NCBI GenBank assembly: GCA_024811115.1
Contig: JAKOGH010000842.1
Span: 1 to 18,151 of the forward strand
Reading direction: 5' to 3'
Source of the DNA: Terana coerulea
Taxonomy: Eukaryota; Basidiomycota; Agaricomycetes; Polyporales; Phanerochaetaceae
DNA: 18,151 bases
Shown piece by piece: positions 1 to 9,190 of this stretch (positions are counted from its first letter, which is position 1; every line of letters starts with the position of its first letter). The notes below the pieces were generated by a model. That model was not told the DNA's origin and made no database searches. It worked only from the letters and a program-made list of their open reading frames with translations. Both the position numbers and the translations under genes were made by a program.

Positions 1-727
1 GGTCCTCGTCGACGGCCTCCCCGCTTTCCTGTCCCTCACCTCCCCGACCTCGGAATGCGAGGTGCTCGTTGACCTTGCCCTCGAGAACGGCACGCACACG
101 ATGGTGCTCGAGACACTGGCGACGCTGGTGAATACTACCAATGGGATGGAGGACGGCCCGCAACCCGGTCTGCATATCACAGAGATTGCGTACGTGGAAA
201 CCGACCGAGCACTTGACATCTCTGATGCAGAATTCAGCTACTACATACCTCAAGCTGCTGCGGAAACTAGTCCTAATTCGAGTCCTGCGTCAATCGACGG
301 TAATCTGGCGTCCTCGTCGTCGAATCACAGAAACATCGCCGCAATAGTCGCTGGAACAGTCTGTGGCGTGCTGGGTCTGGTAGCTATCATTGCAGCTGCG
401 CTCTATGTCTTTCGTAAACGACTGCGTAGTCATAAAGGTGCGTTAATACAATACTTCCCAGAGCATTATAATACTCATTTCAATGCTTTACCTTCAGAGC
501 GACACTCGTTTGACCCAAATTCTGCGTATGCGACAGAGCTGTCGCCGCGCCCGGGAAGACTGTCCTACTCGACAAGCAAGACCGGGCCATATGCACGCAT
601 GGACGAGCCAGATGCTGACTCGAAGTCTGCACGGCTCGATGTGCCTCAGTTGCACTACGGTTCCTCTACAAGCAACATTCGATCGCGGTCGCGGTCACCA
701 CTTCCGGCTAGCAAGATGACAGCGTAG
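1..727 (+). CDS. Paralogue A: single-pass receptor-like membrane protein (5' partial)
   Basis: I propose exons <2-189, 238-437 and 498-727. The frame is open to the left edge, so the signal peptide and first exon lie outside. The visible part starts in the second half of the extracellular domain, with the conserved Cys (TSECEVLVD) and an NGT glycosylation site. It then passes through a Ser-rich stalk into a transmembrane helix (IAAIVAGTVCGVLGLVAII) followed by basic residues (FRKR). The tail has RHSFDPNS, YATELSPR, YARMDEP and a C-terminal RSRSRSP. Introns 190-237 (48 nt) and 438-497 (60 nt) fall at the same places and phases (2 and 1) as in paralogues B-D. Both are multiples of three without stops, so the unspliced frame is also open, but only the spliced form aligns with the relatives (EIA-YYIPQ and ERHSF junctions). 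The tail type is closest to paralogue D. Function and ligand are unknown. Confidence 0.8.
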   Translation, partial: VLVDGLPAFLSLTSPTSECEVLVDLALENGTHTMVLETLATLVNTTNGMEDGPQPGLHITEIAYVETDRALDISDAEFSYYIPQAAAETSPNSSPASIDGNLASSSSNHRNIAAIVAGTVCGVLGLVAIIAAALYVFRKRLRSHKGALIQYFPEHYNTHFNALPSERHSFDPNSAYATELSPRPGRLSYSTSKTGPYARMDEPDADSKSARLDVPQLHYGSSTSNIRSRSRSPLPASKMTA

Positions 728-1797
728 TCTCTCCAGAGCTTGGTTTCATCAGACTCCCTCTTTCCCTGTTTACTGCATAGTAGAACTGCTAGGGCTTCGA
801 GTTTGATTAGTATGACGCACACACGACTCCGAGCCGCTTTGCAGCTGCCAGTTGCAGAACCTGTACTTAACAATGGCATACACACCATATCCTTATTTTC
901 ACACGTAATAGATTCTGTTTGTAATTCAAGTTGTGCATCAGTCTCTCATGCTCTGCTTCGATAACGCGGTAAAGGTTGCATGCGATGAAATGCCCAGCTT
1001 GAACCCAGTCCTCCACTTCCACTGGCATTGACGACGGTATAAGGTGCTCAGGGTCCGTGCTGTAGTCTTGCGAAGTGACCGGGGTCACAGCGTGCAGCGA
1101 GCTCACTAGCGCCCAAACTATATTTGTTGCTTCCCAGCTGCGTGCCACCACAAAGGGCCTTAATTCGATATTCATGCGTTCAATTCCACGAATTAAGAAT
1201 GCACGCACGAGCGTATGACCTTTTCTCAATCCACGGACTGTTGCCGAAGGTGAGTCTCACTACACAAAGTCTCCATGCATACGAAAGTGGCTACCCTGGC
1301 AGGCAGTTGCATCAGCAGGTGAGTGTCTGTAGCGTAGAGGAGCATGTTACTTCGTGGCCTGACACTAGAAACGACAGGGTTAATGGACTTTTGCAAACAT
1401 CCCCGCGTTGCTGCAGCTTCAGACTCAAGTTTTGCAAAGGCGAAGCCATCCACCCTGTCTACTCGCTCTTTGAACTCGCTGCTACCTCATGTACTGCGGC
1501 ACACGGCAATGAATGCAGTTTATGAGGCATGTGTTGCAAGCCCCATTATTCTGCGGTTTTATGAGCAGTATCTGGCTGTACATTCTTACTTCTCTCACGT
1601 GGGTGCACCCTGAAGTTTGTTGTGAACTCTAAGCAATTCAATAACGGCAGGTGATAAGGCGTACGGCGGACCACGGAGGCAGTGCCTCATGCCGAAACTC
1701 ACTGTTGAGCGGAGAGATATGTCGGCGACTCGAAGCCGTTCATCTGGAAAGCAGCGCGATGGTACCAGGCACCTCGCGCTTCGAGACGCCCTTTTTG
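728..1797. other. Intergenic region between paralogues A and B
   Basis: About 1.1 kb without a gene I can recognise. It holds overlapping ORFs on both strands, none with a familiar domain; the longest minus-strand one is listed separately. The right end must contain the promoter of paralogue B. I see no tRNA, transposon end or tandem repeat here. Confidence 0.5.
867..1229 (-). CDS. Possible hypothetical ORF or gene fragment
   Basis: This minus-strand frame stays open for 120 codons. It begins with a TTG codon, and the first ATG is internal (MNIELRPF). The composition is protein-like, with acidic and amphipathic stretches such as VEDWVQAGHF and VIEAEHERLM. A second open frame lies just upstream on the same strand (1226-1453). 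I recognise no family, see no clear splice structure joining the two, and find no transmembrane segment. It could be a chance ORF, an unrecognised small gene, or a decayed gene fragment between the tandem paralogues. Confidence 0.18.
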   Translation of the reverse strand: MRKGHTLVRAFLIRGIERMNIELRPFVVARSWEATNIVWALVSSLHAVTPVTSQDYSTDPEHLIPSSMPVEVEDWVQAGHFIACNLYRVIEAEHERLMHNLNYKQNLLRVKIRIWCVCHC

Positions 1798-1807
1798 CAT
1801 ATATACC
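1798..1807 (+). promoter_or_regulatory. TATA-like box of paralogue B
   Basis: CATATATACC lies about 40 nt before the proposed ATG at 1846. Paralogue C has a similar CATATAAG at nearly the same distance. This supports 1846 over upstream in-frame ATGs, which would lie before the TATA element. Confidence 0.45.
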
Positions 1808-1845
1808 CACCATACTTCTGTGGACCCCCCGGCAGACACACCTAC

Positions 1846-3065
1846 ATGATCAGTATGCTTGGTCTAGCTTGGATCTACAGTCTGTCTCTGCTCGGGGCTG
1901 CTCTTGCCGATCGAGCGGTGAACATCCCTTTGGATTCCCCCACGATCTCCTACACCCCAGCCGGAGCGTGGTCTCAACAGACGGACAACCCATGCGGGAC
2001 GGTCGCTTATTACACGGAGATGCAGAACGCGACGCTCTCGTTTGGGATCTACGGTATAGTGCAGTTACCTTCTAATGTGTTCTCTGGAATCACTTATTTT
2101 TCTTTTCCATCAGCTAATCGGATTCACATCGAAGGCATCGCTCACAATGGCAGCAACACCGTCATGGTACTGCTAAATGGTGTTGAAGCGGCCCTGTCGT
2201 TTTTCGCCTCAACTGGCGTGAACTGCACTACAATTTATGACGCCCCTATCGCTGGTGAAGACGAAGCTCTGCACAACTTCGCACTCGTCAACCTGAATCC
2301 CAACGTCACCAACGCGGCCCCGGGTGCCTTTGCGGGCCTTTATATTACGAGCGTGACGTACGTCCTCGATGGATGCTACTCGCTCATAATGCGCACTTAT
2401 GTCGACATGACTAGGTACTATGTTCCGGACGATGGAACGGCCACAGGAACTATAGATTCGGAGACGGCAACAGCAAGTTCTGCGGCCTCCGCTCCGACGG
2501 CGACGGCCTCAAGCTCGGAAGAAGCGGCCCTGCCAACACACCGCGATAACCTCGCGGCCATCGTGGCGGGCAGTGTCGTAGGCGGTGTCGCCCTCGTCGT
2601 CCTCGCTTTTGCATTCTTGTTCTGGAGACGTCGCCGGCCCCACCTAGGTAAGTGGTATGTCGTCTTCTAGGCCCTCTCTGGGTCTGACTTTCCTTTGCAG
2701 CACGCCGTCGCGCCCCTGCGGACACAGTGTACATCACGGAGCTCTCCCCGCGGATCGCGACGACCCCCGACTACGACGCCAAACTTGGCAAGTACGTCCA
2801 GATGGAAGACGACCTCTTCGACGTGAAGGATGCAAAGGCCGCCGGGCTGGCCGTCCCCAGCTGCACCGTGACGCTCCTGCCACTGGCGGCCTTCGTGCTC
2901 GGTCCAGGTCACCGATGTCGGAACGCACGCTCGTTCAGTAATGTGTCATGTGAGACTATCTTGGCCTTTTGCAGCATACCCCGGAGATCGTTGGGACACC
3001 GGAAGGACATACCGCTTGGATGGCACTTGTGTGGTTATGGTTGCAGCTGTATGTACTCTTTGTAA
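1846..3065 (+). CDS. Paralogue B: single-pass receptor-like membrane protein, frameshifted C-terminus
   Basis: I propose exons 1846-2053, 2114-2357, 2415-2647 and 2701-3065, giving 349 residues as read. Residues 1-21 are a signal peptide ending in GAALA. The extracellular part is beta-rich, with conserved Cys50 (NPCG) and Cys107 (VNCT) and a V-x-L-x-G hairpin, resembling the single jelly-roll or galactose-binding-like domains of basidiomycete surface proteins. An Ala/Thr/Ser stalk (about 158-195) precedes a transmembrane helix (about 197-221) and a WRRRRP stop-transfer. The tail carries VYITELSPR and KYVQMED. After GLAVP, at a run of four C (2855-2858), the paralogue-like C-terminus (PQLH...RSRSP) continues in another frame to a stop at 2939-2941, whereas the literal frame runs on unrelated to 3065. 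One base therefore appears missing, either in the gene or in the assembly. Introns are 60, 57 and 53 nt. Confidence 0.78.
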
Positions 3066-3270
3066 ATTACTTAGATCTAAGAGTCGAAATTCATGAACGA
3101 GGTCTGTGCTCATTCCGTGATTTTATTTGTACTACTTGCGCAGATGCTCTACAACACATGCTAAAAAAATTCATCTGTCAAACGACGGCTTGCAGCGCAC
3201 TGCGCGCTTAGTAAGCCTGAACACCGGGCGCTCTGCAGCTTGAAGCTAACCATGCATAAGATACAGTCTC

Positions 3271-3510
3271 CAGACTCCTACCCGTCGCGGCTGGACGGAG
3301 AGGGAGGAGAGAGAGGGAGGAGGAGAAGGCGCTTGAGGGTCAGATCCATTCGCCCGATATTCCAAAGCCCTCCCTACCGTCCAGCCGCGACTGGCAAAAA
3401 CAAAGGTAAACAGATGATATAAGCATGATGGGAGGATGCCGGCGTACTGCCGAGCTTGAATTTCTGAGAAATCCTATCACTGCCATGATCCCATCAGCCG
3501 ACTGCCCACA
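3271..3510 (+). repeat. MITE-like repeat, left copy (inverted relative to 10949-11183)
   Basis: About 240 bp, nearly identical to the reverse complement of 10949-11183, with a few substitutions and small indels. Inside it, arms of about 18 bp at 3281-3298 and 3377-3394 are inverted repeats of each other (CC[C/A]GTCGCGGCTGGACGG, 17 of 18 matching). They enclose a purine-rich GGGAGGAG stretch, so 3281-3394 could fold as a terminal-inverted-repeat unit of 114 bp. There is no coding capacity. I call it a non-autonomous DNA-transposon-like repeat by structure only; no target-site duplication is evident. Confidence 0.6.
3281..3394. repeat. Inner 114-bp unit with 18-bp inverted ends
   Basis: The arms at 3281-3298 and 3377-3394 pair at 17 of 18 positions. 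The equivalent unit in the other copy is 11059-11172, where one arm has an extra base. The conserved ends and low-complexity middle are typical of a MITE or a stable hairpin. Confidence 0.5.
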
Positions 3511-3689
3511 CTCAGCGCTCAGCACTGCGGCGTACGCTGCGTACCTTGCCTTGACCTTGCCGGTAGGAACAGCGCTGTCACACATATTGACCGTGATGTT
3601 GTGCTGTGTAGCGAGCCTATATACTATGAACATTCTACTATGCAGCTACCAATACTTACAAGCATCACGCTAATGAGTGAGCGGTATCA

Positions 3690-4007
3690 TGTCAACAACA
3701 ACTAGTACAACCGTACCAGGTGCGACGCTCTCAACTGGGGACGGAAATAGTGGTGCAGTCTCCGAGTAACTAGCTGGGGAACAGACCAGCTCGAGACTGG
3801 CTTTCTCTGTTGCAGACGGTAGCTACTTATATCTGTGTAGTCCTAAACTGTACAGTACCACCCGGTATCCTCGTGTATGTACTAGAGCGGTCCAGAACAA
3901 TAGAGAAACATACAGAAACCACGGTATCGATGAGAGAACAATAGATAGGGGTAGAAGACAAATGGAAATGAAAAGAATACCCTAGAGACGCCCAGAAGTT
4001 CATGACA
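3690..4007 (-). repeat. 3' LTR (left copy)
   Basis: 318 bp with symmetrical ends TGTCA...TGACA. It is a direct repeat of 10430-10747 with four differences, all transitions (3692, 3712, 3727 and 4004 against the same positions plus 6740), and no indels. It carries the same TATAAG box and 11-nt self-priming segment as the other LTR. Confidence 0.95.
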
Positions 4008-4010
4008 TAA

Positions 4011-4019
4011 CCCCTCTCT
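4011..4019 (-). other. Polypurine tract of the retrotransposon
   Basis: On the minus strand AGAGAGGGG lies three bases before the start of the 3' LTR, the usual place for the plus-strand DNA primer of an LTR element. Confidence 0.7.
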
Positions 4020-4185
4020 AAGGATCACGTCCGCGTGATCTGTAGAACTCGGGCGTCTCGATCTGTACGACCTATTTCCCAATTGTACAGTCTGGAACCG
4101 ATATGTCCGATGAACTGATTGACGTTAGGGGCCGAATGCGACGGGGGGAATTCGAATAGTCAATGGACGTGGGGCACCGCAGTAC

Positions 4186-4342
4186 GCGCTTGTAGAAAGC
4201 ATCGATGAGATCTTGACAGTGGGTGAGGTTGGATCGCGGTTCCCATGTGTACTTCGCGCGGCCCGGTTTCGTGCTTCCATAGAACCTTGTATTTAAGAAT
4301 TCCCTTGTCCAGCTTAGCGTCCAAGATCTCTTCGACCTCATG
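4186..4342 (-). pseudogene. Integrase-linked chromodomain (split by a frameshift)
   Basis: The first half (HEVEEILDAK ... YKVLWK) is in one frame within 4160-4549. The second half (TWEPRSNL ... LIDAFYKR) is in another frame within 4072-4359. Together they show the chromodomain pattern: EVEEIL strand, Y-x-V-x-W-K, then TWEP, N-L and a terminal helix with F. In chromoviruses this domain follows integrase and is thought to direct insertion by reading histone marks. The segment before it (RYGPFKVKQKHG ... WLSPFRE) is the conserved post-integrase region. The frame change between WK and TWEP means the domain is not translated whole. Confidence 0.85.
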
Positions 4343-4730
4343 TTCTTCTTGTCCATCAATTAGATCGGGTATTTCGGGTTCGCGTGCCTGGGATTCGAAG
4401 GAGGACTCTCGGAACGGTGAGAGCCACATCTCATTGACCGTTGGATAGATCTTTCTCCATGCTTTGGGAAGTTCAAGCTCGTAAGCGGAGGCGCCGTGTT
4501 TTTGTTTAACTTTGAACGGGCCGTAGCGCTTGTTGTCGAGCTTCTTCATCGGTCGATCGGTTGTGATATTGGTTCCTTCAAGCCATACCAGGTCTCCGGC
4601 TTGTATTCACGTGTCTTCCCTTCCGTCGATCATGGAAGCGCTTCATCGTCTCCTGTGCTAATCCGATGGCTGCCTGCGTTTCCTCTCGTACTGATTTCAT
4701 CCGATCTACAAAGTCTCTCACGGTTTCCTT

Positions 4731-5440
4731 TTACTCCGGTAGGGTTCGTTTCCGGGAGTTAGGGTGATAGCCTTTGTTGACGAAGAACGGAGTTTGTTCG
4801 GTGGAGCTGTTGACCTTGTTGTTGTCACGAGAACGATGCGAGGGTAGCCACTCGGCCCAATCGGATTGTCGGTAGTTGATGAAAAGTCGAAGGTACTGTT
4901 TGACTTCAGCGTTAATCCGTTCCGTCTGACCGTCGGTCTGCGGATGATAGGCCGTGGATGCATTGGCTTCGATTCCCAGAGACTTATAGAGTTCAGATAT
5001 GTACTCGTTCTTGAACTCTGCTCCTTGATCGCTGACAATCTTCCGTGGAATGCCGTGATGGGCTGACAACATGGTCGCGCAGGATTTTGCTCCATCCTTG
5101 CAGCGTTGAGCTCGATGGTGGAGGGATGCAGATTATCTGTTTGGAGAACATACAGACAATCGCAATGATAGCATCGAATCCTAGCGACGGAGGGAGTGGA
5201 CCAATTTTATCGACAGAGATGATCTCCCAGGGTCGAGAGGCGATCTTGTTCGGGTGAAGCGGGCCGAGTTTGGATCCGGTGTGAACCTTGGTCTTCTGAC
5301 AGTCGACACATCCCTCGACGTACTTCCTAATGTCTCCAGCGAATACGTGGCCACCAGTAGTTGCGTGTGATCAACTACGTGGGTCTTGTGTTGGCCCGGG
5401 ATGTCCGATGAGGTATAAGTCGTGGTGATGCTTGATGATC
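4731..5440 (-). pseudogene. Retrotransposon integrase (frameshifted)
   Basis: Reading leftwards on the minus strand, the zinc-binding region shows HHHDLYLIGHPG and then GCVDCQKTK (about 5279-5325). The catalytic core begins ISVDKIGPLP (first Asp). It continues with KIVSDQGAEF (second Asp near 5030) and TDGQTERIN (Glu near 4922); 35 residues separate the latter two, a standard D,D-35-E arrangement. The catalytic residues are all present, but the pieces lie in different frames and a stop falls between the zinc region and the core. It acts with the chromodomain in inserting the element's cDNA. Confidence 0.9.
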
Positions 5441-5649
5441 TGTTCGCGAAGTTTCCGTGTACGGGGACGTAGATACGATCTTTCCAGGTAACCAATCCTC
5501 TTCGTCTTCCTTCCAGTCCGTCTCTTTCTTTGCTAGCGCTATCGTAACTACTTTGTCCTTATTGGCTTTGTGCTTTTTAATATCTACGAGCCATTCCGTG
5601 GCTGGTCCGTCAAGCATGTGCTGATCTATGCTACGTAGAGATAGTTCGC

Positions 5650-6171
5650 GAAAGTGTTCTGGTTTTAATACTACAATGTCTGTGTTATCGTCCTTTCCAT
5701 TCTCATATCCAGCCTGTCGTGAGAGTCCATCTGCCTTTCCGTTGGTCCGACCGGGTTTGTGCTGAAGCAGGAAGTGATACTCGGCAAGTTCGGCACACCA
5801 ACGTGCTTGCCGTCGGTTCAGCTTCTGCGGCTTCCGGAAGTACTCCAAGTTCTTGTGATCTGTCCAGATCTCGAAGTCCTGCTGAGCGCCCATTAGGTAC
5901 TGGCGCCATTTGTCAAGTGCCGACATTATAGACATGAGTTCCTTATCGTAGATCTCGTAGTTGCGCTCGGTGGCTGTGAACGCTTTGGAGAGAAATGCGA
6001 CAGGCTTCCATTTGCCATCCTGGTGTTGCTCAAGGGTTGCACCGTGGCGAAGTCCGACGCGTCACATTCAATTCGGAACTTGTCCTCGTCCGTGGGCATT
6101 GCTAGGACTGGGGGGCGGGAACAGATGCGGTTCTTGAGTTCTTCGAAGGCTTCGGCTTGCTCGGGGTTCCA
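5650..6171 (-). pseudogene. Retrotransposon RNase H (frameshifted)
   Basis: The connection WNPEQAEAFEELK (from about 6171) leads into the RNase H core IECDASDF (first Asp near 6063). After a frame change come ALDKWRQYLMG, WTDHKNLEYF and KADGLSR (Asp near 5731). These are the Ty3/gypsy RNase H landmarks for degrading the RNA strand during reverse transcription. The break lies shortly after DASD, near 6020-6030. Confidence 0.88.
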
Positions 6172-7077
6172 TATGAATGTGGCATTGCCGGTGAGGGAGT
6201 GAGTGGCTTGGCGATCTTGCCAAAGTCTTTGATGAATCGCCGGTAGAAGTTGGTAAAGCCGAGGAATGCCTGAATGTCCCGTTTGCACGTGGGCTTCGGC
6301 CATTTCTTGACTCCTTCTATTTTGACTGGATCCATCTGAACTTGTCCTTCGGAGATGATCATGCCGAGGTATTCGATCTCAAGCCGTTTGAATTCGCACT
6401 TCTCCGCCTTGAGGTACAGTGTTCTCGCATTACGTCCAGAACTCGTTGCACAATGCGGCGATGTTCTTCCAGATCCTTGGTATAGATCATGATGTCGTCG
6501 ATGTAGACCATCACGTGTCCTTCCTGGATCAGATCTCGGAAGATGTCGTTCATCATTGTCTGGAGCGTGGCTGGCGAATTGGTGAGACCGAAGAACATGA
6601 CTAGGGGTTCCGAAGAGTCCGCGGTTTGTGATGAACGCCGCTTTCTCTTCATCGCCTTCCTTGATCCGAATGTTGTTGTAGCCCCATCTGACGTCTAACC
6701 GTGAAGTACTTGGACCCTTTCAGTTTGTCTACCAGTTCCTGGATCAAAGGGAAGTGGGTAACGATTCTTGATGGTTAAATCGTTAAGCTTGCGATAGTCC
6801 TGTACGGGTCGAAGCAAGCCATCCTTCTTCTTGACAAAGAAGAAGCGGGGCTGCCCAGGAGTGACTTAGAAGGGCGGATACGTCCGGATCGAAGGTTCTC
6901 TTCTAGGAAGTCGTCTAGCGCTTTCTGTTCATCTAGTGTGTGAGGGTACGATTTTCCTCCCACTGGCGTAGCGCCTGGCGTTAGCTCAATCGCGTAGTCC
7001 CACGGGCGTCGTTCTGGTAGCGAATCGAAGTTTTCCTTAGCAAAGACGTCCTTGTACTCGTGATAGTGCTCAGGGAC
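6172..7077 (-). pseudogene. Retrotransposon reverse transcriptase (frameshifted)
   Basis: The N-terminal region VPEHYHEYKDVF ... LPERRPWDYAIELTPG begins near 7077. A conserved stretch around GSKYFT and RWGYNN lies near 6670-6720. Then come FFGLTNSPAT, TMMNDIFRDL and the catalytic box MVYIDDIMIYT (YIDD at 6494-6505). The thumb/connection part GFTNFYRRFIKDF is in yet another frame. The signature residues are intact but spread over at least four frames, so no active enzyme can be produced from this copy. Confidence 0.92.
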
Positions 7078-7336
7078 GAGTTCCTCGAACGGTTTCTTTG
7101 CTTTCTTTGCGTTTTCTTCGATTGCCAGATCCATAGCCACATTGGTTTTAGCGCGGATGTGAAGCGCCCGCCTATTGCGACGTAGCGCTGCCAGTCGAAA
7201 GCGAAGATTTGTTCCCCTCCTCAAGATGAGCCTCCGGATCATTCGGGATTTCGTGTTCGTCATCCTCAATGCCAATTAGGCGTTGTACGTAATCGCAAGT
7301 GGCTGGACATCTATCGAACTGGAGTGTGCGATCTTT

Positions 7337-7630
7337 CCAGTTGATTGATGGGTTGTGTAATTCCAACCACTCATAACCGAGGAAAATGGACATATTCCCA
7401 AGGTTTGTGACAGCGAATGACATTCGTTCCACGTGATCCTGGATCTTAACTCTGAGATCGACACATTCTGTGATTGGACCGCCCGACATTATGACTGCCG
7501 TCGGCGTTGTACACTGGAATTGGAACAGGCAATTTGGTCGTTGCAATGCCGTGTTCCTGTACAAAGGTCTGATCAATTGAAGATCCAGTGCATCCGAGTC
7601 TAGTAGAGCTTTTACGAAAAGGATTCAGAG
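7337..7630 (-). pseudogene. Retrotransposon protease (retropepsin), active-site loop altered
   Basis: ALLDSDA (catalytic Asp at 7598-7600) stands where retropepsins have D-[ST]-G-A; the Gly is replaced by Asp. The C-terminal landmark FLGYEWLELHNPSINW, ending near 7337, is typical of chromovirus proteases. An in-frame TGA at 7625-7627 separates it from the preceding linker (7625-7909, ending NQIDVPMIV). Protease would release Gag and Pol from the polyprotein. Both the altered loop and the stop suggest this copy is dead. Confidence 0.85.
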
Positions 7631-8078
7631 GTGTCCAAATGTAGTGACGATCATTGGGACATCAATCTGATTGCCTTTTCGGCCTCGGATGTATCTCGGG
7701 CGGCTTTTTAATTTTGAAAGGTATATAGTTGCTTCGTCGCGTGACATAGAAGCAATATTTTGGGCGCTTGCTAGCGTGGCATCTACCTGACGCTTTGCAT
7801 GCACCCATCCTTCCAGAATCTTAACAGCCGCTTCGGCATCGTACGTGGTCCACTGATGGATCCACGCCGGAGTCCACGGAACTTCTTTTACCCATTTGGG
7901 TTTTGGCACAGGTTCTTTCTCTCTTATCGGTGCAGACGTGTTTTCTGGTAATGAGCGGGGGAATTAAGCACGGTGTTGAACCGCCCGCGCTGCTCGGCAG
8001 ACGCCCCTTCAGAATAACATTGCGATGATTTGTCTAACACTATGGTACAACAGTAATTGAGAAATGATTCTAGGCTCT

Positions 8079-9190
8079 TCACGTCTGTGCTTTCGCTTGA
8101 GCCGCCTGAAAACCCTTGAGAAGTTTCATGAACGAGGATTCGACCACGCGATGGATGCGTTCCTCCATTCCGTCAGGGAACGAGTCAGCTTGAGCCGACG
8201 ACGGCTTGGGCTTATCGTCCTTCTCATCAGGAAGGTCTGTGGAGACGCCCAGCGCACCTGGCGAGGTTGCTTCGGCCGGGGCAGTCGCGCTGACAAGTGT
8301 CCTTTCTGATGGCAATTGAAACAAAGCCCTTCCTTTCGGGCCCTGTCCAGGTTCATTGGTTGACCGGCCCCTCCGTAGGTTATGCCGGTTCCATCTCGAC
8401 GGTCTTGTCGAGGGCGCTTGGGTCTGTGAAGACGCTGCCGGCTGACTGGGGGTTTCGCGGCTTGGGAGCTGGCTTGTGGGACTGACTGCCCTCGAGGTTC
8501 TTCTGGCGTTGGTAGTGCCTCCTCTGATTCTCGTCCACATTTTCGGCGATGCGCATGTCGCCCGAGTACCGCTTTAAGGACGTCTTCCGACTCCAGACCG
8601 CGTGAGGACTTTCGCTTCTGGAGAGCTTCGTCGAGGTAGTCAATGAGAATCACTGACTGCGCGTCGAGCTGCTCCTGAAGTCGCGCCCGTACCCTGCGCG
8701 GGAGGCGTACATCTCAAGCGCGTTCTGAATTCTCGAAACGCTCATGCTTCCCTGCTTCAGCTCCTTCGAAGCTTCTGCAAGGCGTCTGAGTGCCGGTCAT
8801 GCGAGAATTGCTTGACCAGGCGTTTTGAAAACACCCCAATCCGCTCGTGCAAAATCAGTGCTTTCGAGATAGGCCTTGGCCCACTCTCCGGCTGATCCGC
8901 CCTGCATGTAGGACAGGACGAATGTGATTTTTGCTCGATCTGATCGGAGCTTTTTATGGTGGTTCGCGAAGATGTTCAGCCTGATTTGCTTCCACCAGGG
9001 CTTCCCAATCTTTCCGGCTTCCGTCGAAGGTGTCCGGCTTGTTTGCTAGACCATCGCGATCGCGTTCGTTATCGTCATCATCGCCGTCGCGATCTCGATG
9101 TCCTCGACCTCCACCTCCGGGGCCGCCTCCGCCTCCAAGGGGGTCCTCCGGCTGGTGGGCTCTCCGGTCGCTTGCCACCACTCATCTCAT
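8079..9190 (-). pseudogene. Retrotransposon Gag with zinc knuckle (frameshifted)
   Basis: A Gly/Arg/Asp-rich N-terminus leads to KPDTFDGSRKDWE, the start of the retrotransposon Gag domain (about 9000-9030). Then, in other frames, come FVLSYMQGGSAGEWA and a QGSMSV stretch. A zinc knuckle follows at 8284-8323 (CFNCHQKGH), preceded by MNLDRARKEGL. As read, the fourth ligand is missing: the CCHC pattern ends in L-P because of a one-base shift. A likely start is the ATG near 9187 (MSGGKRPESPP), with a frame change at the following C5 run; an in-frame TGA at 9182-9184 blocks the longer alternative frame. Gag would form the particle and bind element RNA. Confidence 0.85.

Larger units (their letters stand above)
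3066..3689. other. Intergenic repeat-bearing region left of the retrotransposon
   Basis: No gene is recognisable. It holds one copy of a MITE-like repeat (3271-3510), listed separately. The 180 bp between that repeat and the left LTR show no feature I can name. Short ORFs here are within the repeat or without similarity to anything I know. Confidence 0.5.

Noticed and set aside
226..252. Reading the tail Y-x-x-M of the paralogues as a PI3-kinase SH2-binding motif
   Set aside because: That interaction is known from animals; fungi lack the equivalent SH2/tyrosine-kinase system. The residues are conserved but no such function is implied. Positions are protein residues of paralogue D.
190..497. 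Paralogue A as an intronless single ORF
   Set aside because: The frame is open throughout only because both introns are multiples of three and lack stops. Splice sites and alignment with the other three copies show they are introns.
3281..3394. CRISPR-like or tandem-repeat array in the GGAGGAG-rich stretch
   Set aside because: It is purine-rich low-complexity sequence inside one inverted-repeat unit. There are no regularly spaced repeats.
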